A stretch of 6,443 nucleotides of DNA from assembly GCA_964532865.1 (NCBI GenBank), contig CAZHJA010000046.1, positions 1-6,443 on the forward strand. The letters are read 5' to 3'. The translations under genes were made by a program, and so were the position numbers. Shown in pieces: positions 4,847 to 6,443 of this stretch. Under the pieces are notes generated by a model. That model had not been told where the DNA came from, searched no databases, and saw nothing but the letters and a program-made list of their open reading frames with translations. Origin of the DNA: CAZHJA01 sp964532865. Lineage in GTDB: Bacteria > Patescibacteriota > Microgenomatia > UBA1406 > GWC2-37-13. Position 1 is the first letter of the stretch. Every line of letters begins with the position of its first letter.

Positions 4847-6443
4847 TTAATCAGTAGGTGAAGAAGGAGGGGGTGGAGGAGGTTCTGCTTCTTTTGGAAG
4901 TTCAATCTTAGGACTTAATTCTGTCTTAGGAGCTTCAGGCAAATTAAGCTTTTCTTCACCTTTTGTTTCCGCTTCTTCTGTTGCTTGATTTTCTTCTTTC
5001 GGAAGCTTTGCTTTAAATTCCTCAAGCTCTTTTTTTACTTTTTCATAATCTTTACTAGATTCTTTTGGATTAATAAGATCAAGTGTATTTTTCATTTCTA
5101 AGGCTGCTGTTTGATAATCTTCCTTTTGATATGCGGCCCATGCTAAATTATAATGTGCATTGTCCCAATTAGGCTTTATTGTTATGGCCTGTTCAAAAAT
5201 CCTCATTGCATTATCATAATTACCATAAGTATAATAAAGCCCTCCAAAATCAAGCCTATATTGAGGATTTTGTGGATCTGCCATTATGGCTCTTTGATAT
5301 GATGAAACTGTCCATGTGTCTGCTCCTTCTGCAGCTGAAATTACATTACGATATATTTCAGCTAAATTCTTCCAATTTGATGCTTTTTGGGGATTTAATG
5401 ATACAGCTGCTTTTGCTTCTGAAATTGCTGCTTGAATGCTTTGATTTACTATCTGCGTTTCTTCTTCGGTATATGGACTTTCTTGCTGCTCTCCCTCTTT
5501 GGGTGGTTCTTTTTCCTTTTTTTCTTCTCTTTTTTGTACATTCTCAGCTATATTATTTGCAATTAATATATTTGTGTGTGAAAAATTAATCCTTGCTTGT
5601 TCATCAAATGGATTAATTACAATAGATTGTCTCAAATGTGTATATGTATCATTTAAGTTATTTGCAACAAAAGCACTTAATGATGATTTAAAGTAAAAAG
5701 ATGCAGCATAAAAGCGTCCTAGAAAAAATGTACTTGCTCCAATAAAAGCAAATGAAACAACAATTATACCTATATACAAAGGCAAAAACTTGGATAAATT
5801 AAAAGACTGTACATCTTCTGTCCCCTCTTGTGTTTTATTAACAGATATTTGAGAAAGAAAAACAAAAAGAAGAAAAAAGGAAATAAGAGATGGAGGAAGA
5901 AGAATGAAAACTAAAATAAGGTAAATTCCTGTTAAAAGATAAACATAGTTTTTCTTTATGGTTTTTTTAAGCATTGTTGCAAGAAGAAGAATAAAAGCAA
6001 CAAGTCCAAATAACCCAGCTTCAGTAAGAATATGAAGAATAGTTGAGGAAGATGTATTAAAAGCAGATATTTGCCAAAGATCTGACTGATTATATGCAAA
6101 ATCCTTAACTTTTGTAAACATAGAGGCATAGTTATCTAACCCTACTCCAAAAAATGCTGTAATTGGGTTTTTCAATACTTCAACTGCCCCGTACCAAGAA
6201 AGAGTCAAAGGAGGCAATATTACTCCTGATTTATCTCTTATCATGGTAAAAACAATAAGAGATAAAGCTAGTAAATTAATTAAAAGCAATGGAATATTTG
6301 CCATTAAGCTTTTTTTATCTTTTTTATGAAAAAGAAACAAAAATGAATAAAAAACAAAAAAACCAATAAATATCATTAGATTTAAAGGAGATCCTATTGG
6401 AGAAAAAAGAGAATTATTTAAAAATTGAAAATTCTCAGATAAA
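4847..6443 (-). CDS. O-antigen ligase/polymerase-like membrane protein with C-terminal TPRs (5'-partial)
   Basis: The frame is open through the right edge. The 22 codons before ATG 6374-6376 read as part of the protein ('NNSLFSPIGSPLNL'), so that Met is internal and about 531 C-terminal residues are visible. Counting this Met as 1: membrane helices lie near 1-16, 28-46, 119-136, 143-175 (probably two) and 198-220. The soluble segment about 57-118 (W61, 'FFGVGLDNY' 75-83, then 'SSTILHILTEAGLFG') matches the large periplasmic loop and following helix of the Wzy/WaaL/PglL superfamily; the usual HN before this helix is replaced by Ser/Thr, leaving His115. A TPR-like unit lies at about 244-277, a charged linker at 281-306, TPRs at about 313-438 (clearest is 371-404, with G-Y-A-F-A-P spacing), and a Lys/Glu/Pro-rich tail ends in six prolines. 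Likely role: polymerising or transferring a lipid-linked glycan outside the membrane, with TPRs binding a partner. Substrate unknown. Confidence 0.8.
   Translation of the reverse strand, partial: LSENFQFLNNSLFSPIGSPLNLMIFIGFFVFYSFLFLFHKKDKKSLMANIPLLLINLLALSLIVFTMIRDKSGVILPPLTLSWYGAVEVLKNPITAFFGVGLDNYASMFTKVKDFAYNQSDLWQISAFNTSSSTILHILTEAGLFGLVAFILLLATMLKKTIKKNYVYLLTGIYLILVFILLPPSLISFFLLFVFLSQISVNKTQEGTEDVQSFNLSKFLPLYIGIIVVSFAFIGASTFFLGRFYAASFYFKSSLSAFVANNLNDTYTHLRQSIVINPFDEQARINFSHTNILIANNIAENVQKREEKKEKEPPKEGEQQESPYTEEETQIVNQSIQAAISEAKAAVSLNPQKASNWKNLAEIYRNVISAAEGADTWTVSSYQRAIMADPQNPQYRLDFGGLYYTYGNYDNAMRIFEQAITIKPNWDNAHYNLAWAAYQKEDYQTAALEMKNTLDLINPKESSKDYEKVKKELEEFKAKLPKEENQATEEAETKGEEKLNLPEAPKTELSPKIELPKEAEPPPPPPSSPTD

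Noticed and set aside
4864..4882. G-rich tract as a possible G-quadruplex
   Set aside because: The run of GG groups is the complement of proline codons in the C-terminal tail of the minus-strand gene; the mRNA is C-rich here, and only two-base G runs would be stacked.
5179..5696. Two plus-strand open frames (136 and 65 codons) over the TPR gene
   Set aside because: Both are antisense shadows of the TPR and charged-linker region; the minus-strand frame has clear TPR spacing and membrane helices.

Overview
The window is AT-rich and uses the standard stop codons. Its protein families are typical of Candidate Phyla Radiation bacteria (Patescibacteria), most likely the Microgenomates side. The evidence is threefold. 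There is a very long fibre-like protein with 'VGIGTT(S/N)P..KLDV.G' repeats and a C-terminus of the 'IKFNWLIIN' kind. There is a second protein with phage-tail-fibre-like modules. There is also a Wzy/O-antigen-ligase-like membrane protein fused to TPRs with a proline-rich tail. The lineage call rests on recalled family resemblance, not on a search, and is moderately confident.

Layout. Positions 1-2912 (+) hold the 3' part of a giant extracytoplasmic repeat protein that enters from the left edge; the frame is open to the edge, so the real start is outside the window. Positions 2926-2954 hold a strong sigma70-type promoter. Positions 2965-4320 (+) hold a complete gene for a membrane-anchored, tail-fibre-like, probable adhesin. 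The promoter places its transcription start about 4 nt before the preferred ATG, so the message is probably almost leaderless. Positions 4321-4846 are about 525 bp without a convincing gene, between two convergent genes. Positions 4847-6443 (-) hold the C-terminal part of the polymerase/ligase-like TPR protein, which runs off the right edge, so its true start is also outside.

How it may work together (inference). All three genes concern the cell envelope: two present elongated fibres at the surface, and the third is a glycan polymerase/ligase-like enzyme with an extracytoplasmic TPR region. The most interesting element is the middle gene. It joins sequence modules typical of phage receptor-binding fibres to an N-terminal membrane segment that resembles a pilin-like leader, and it is more GC-rich than its neighbours. 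That fits a cell-tethered attachment protein built from virus-derived parts. No tRNA, rRNA, CRISPR array, insertion sequence or phage structural/packaging gene is visible.
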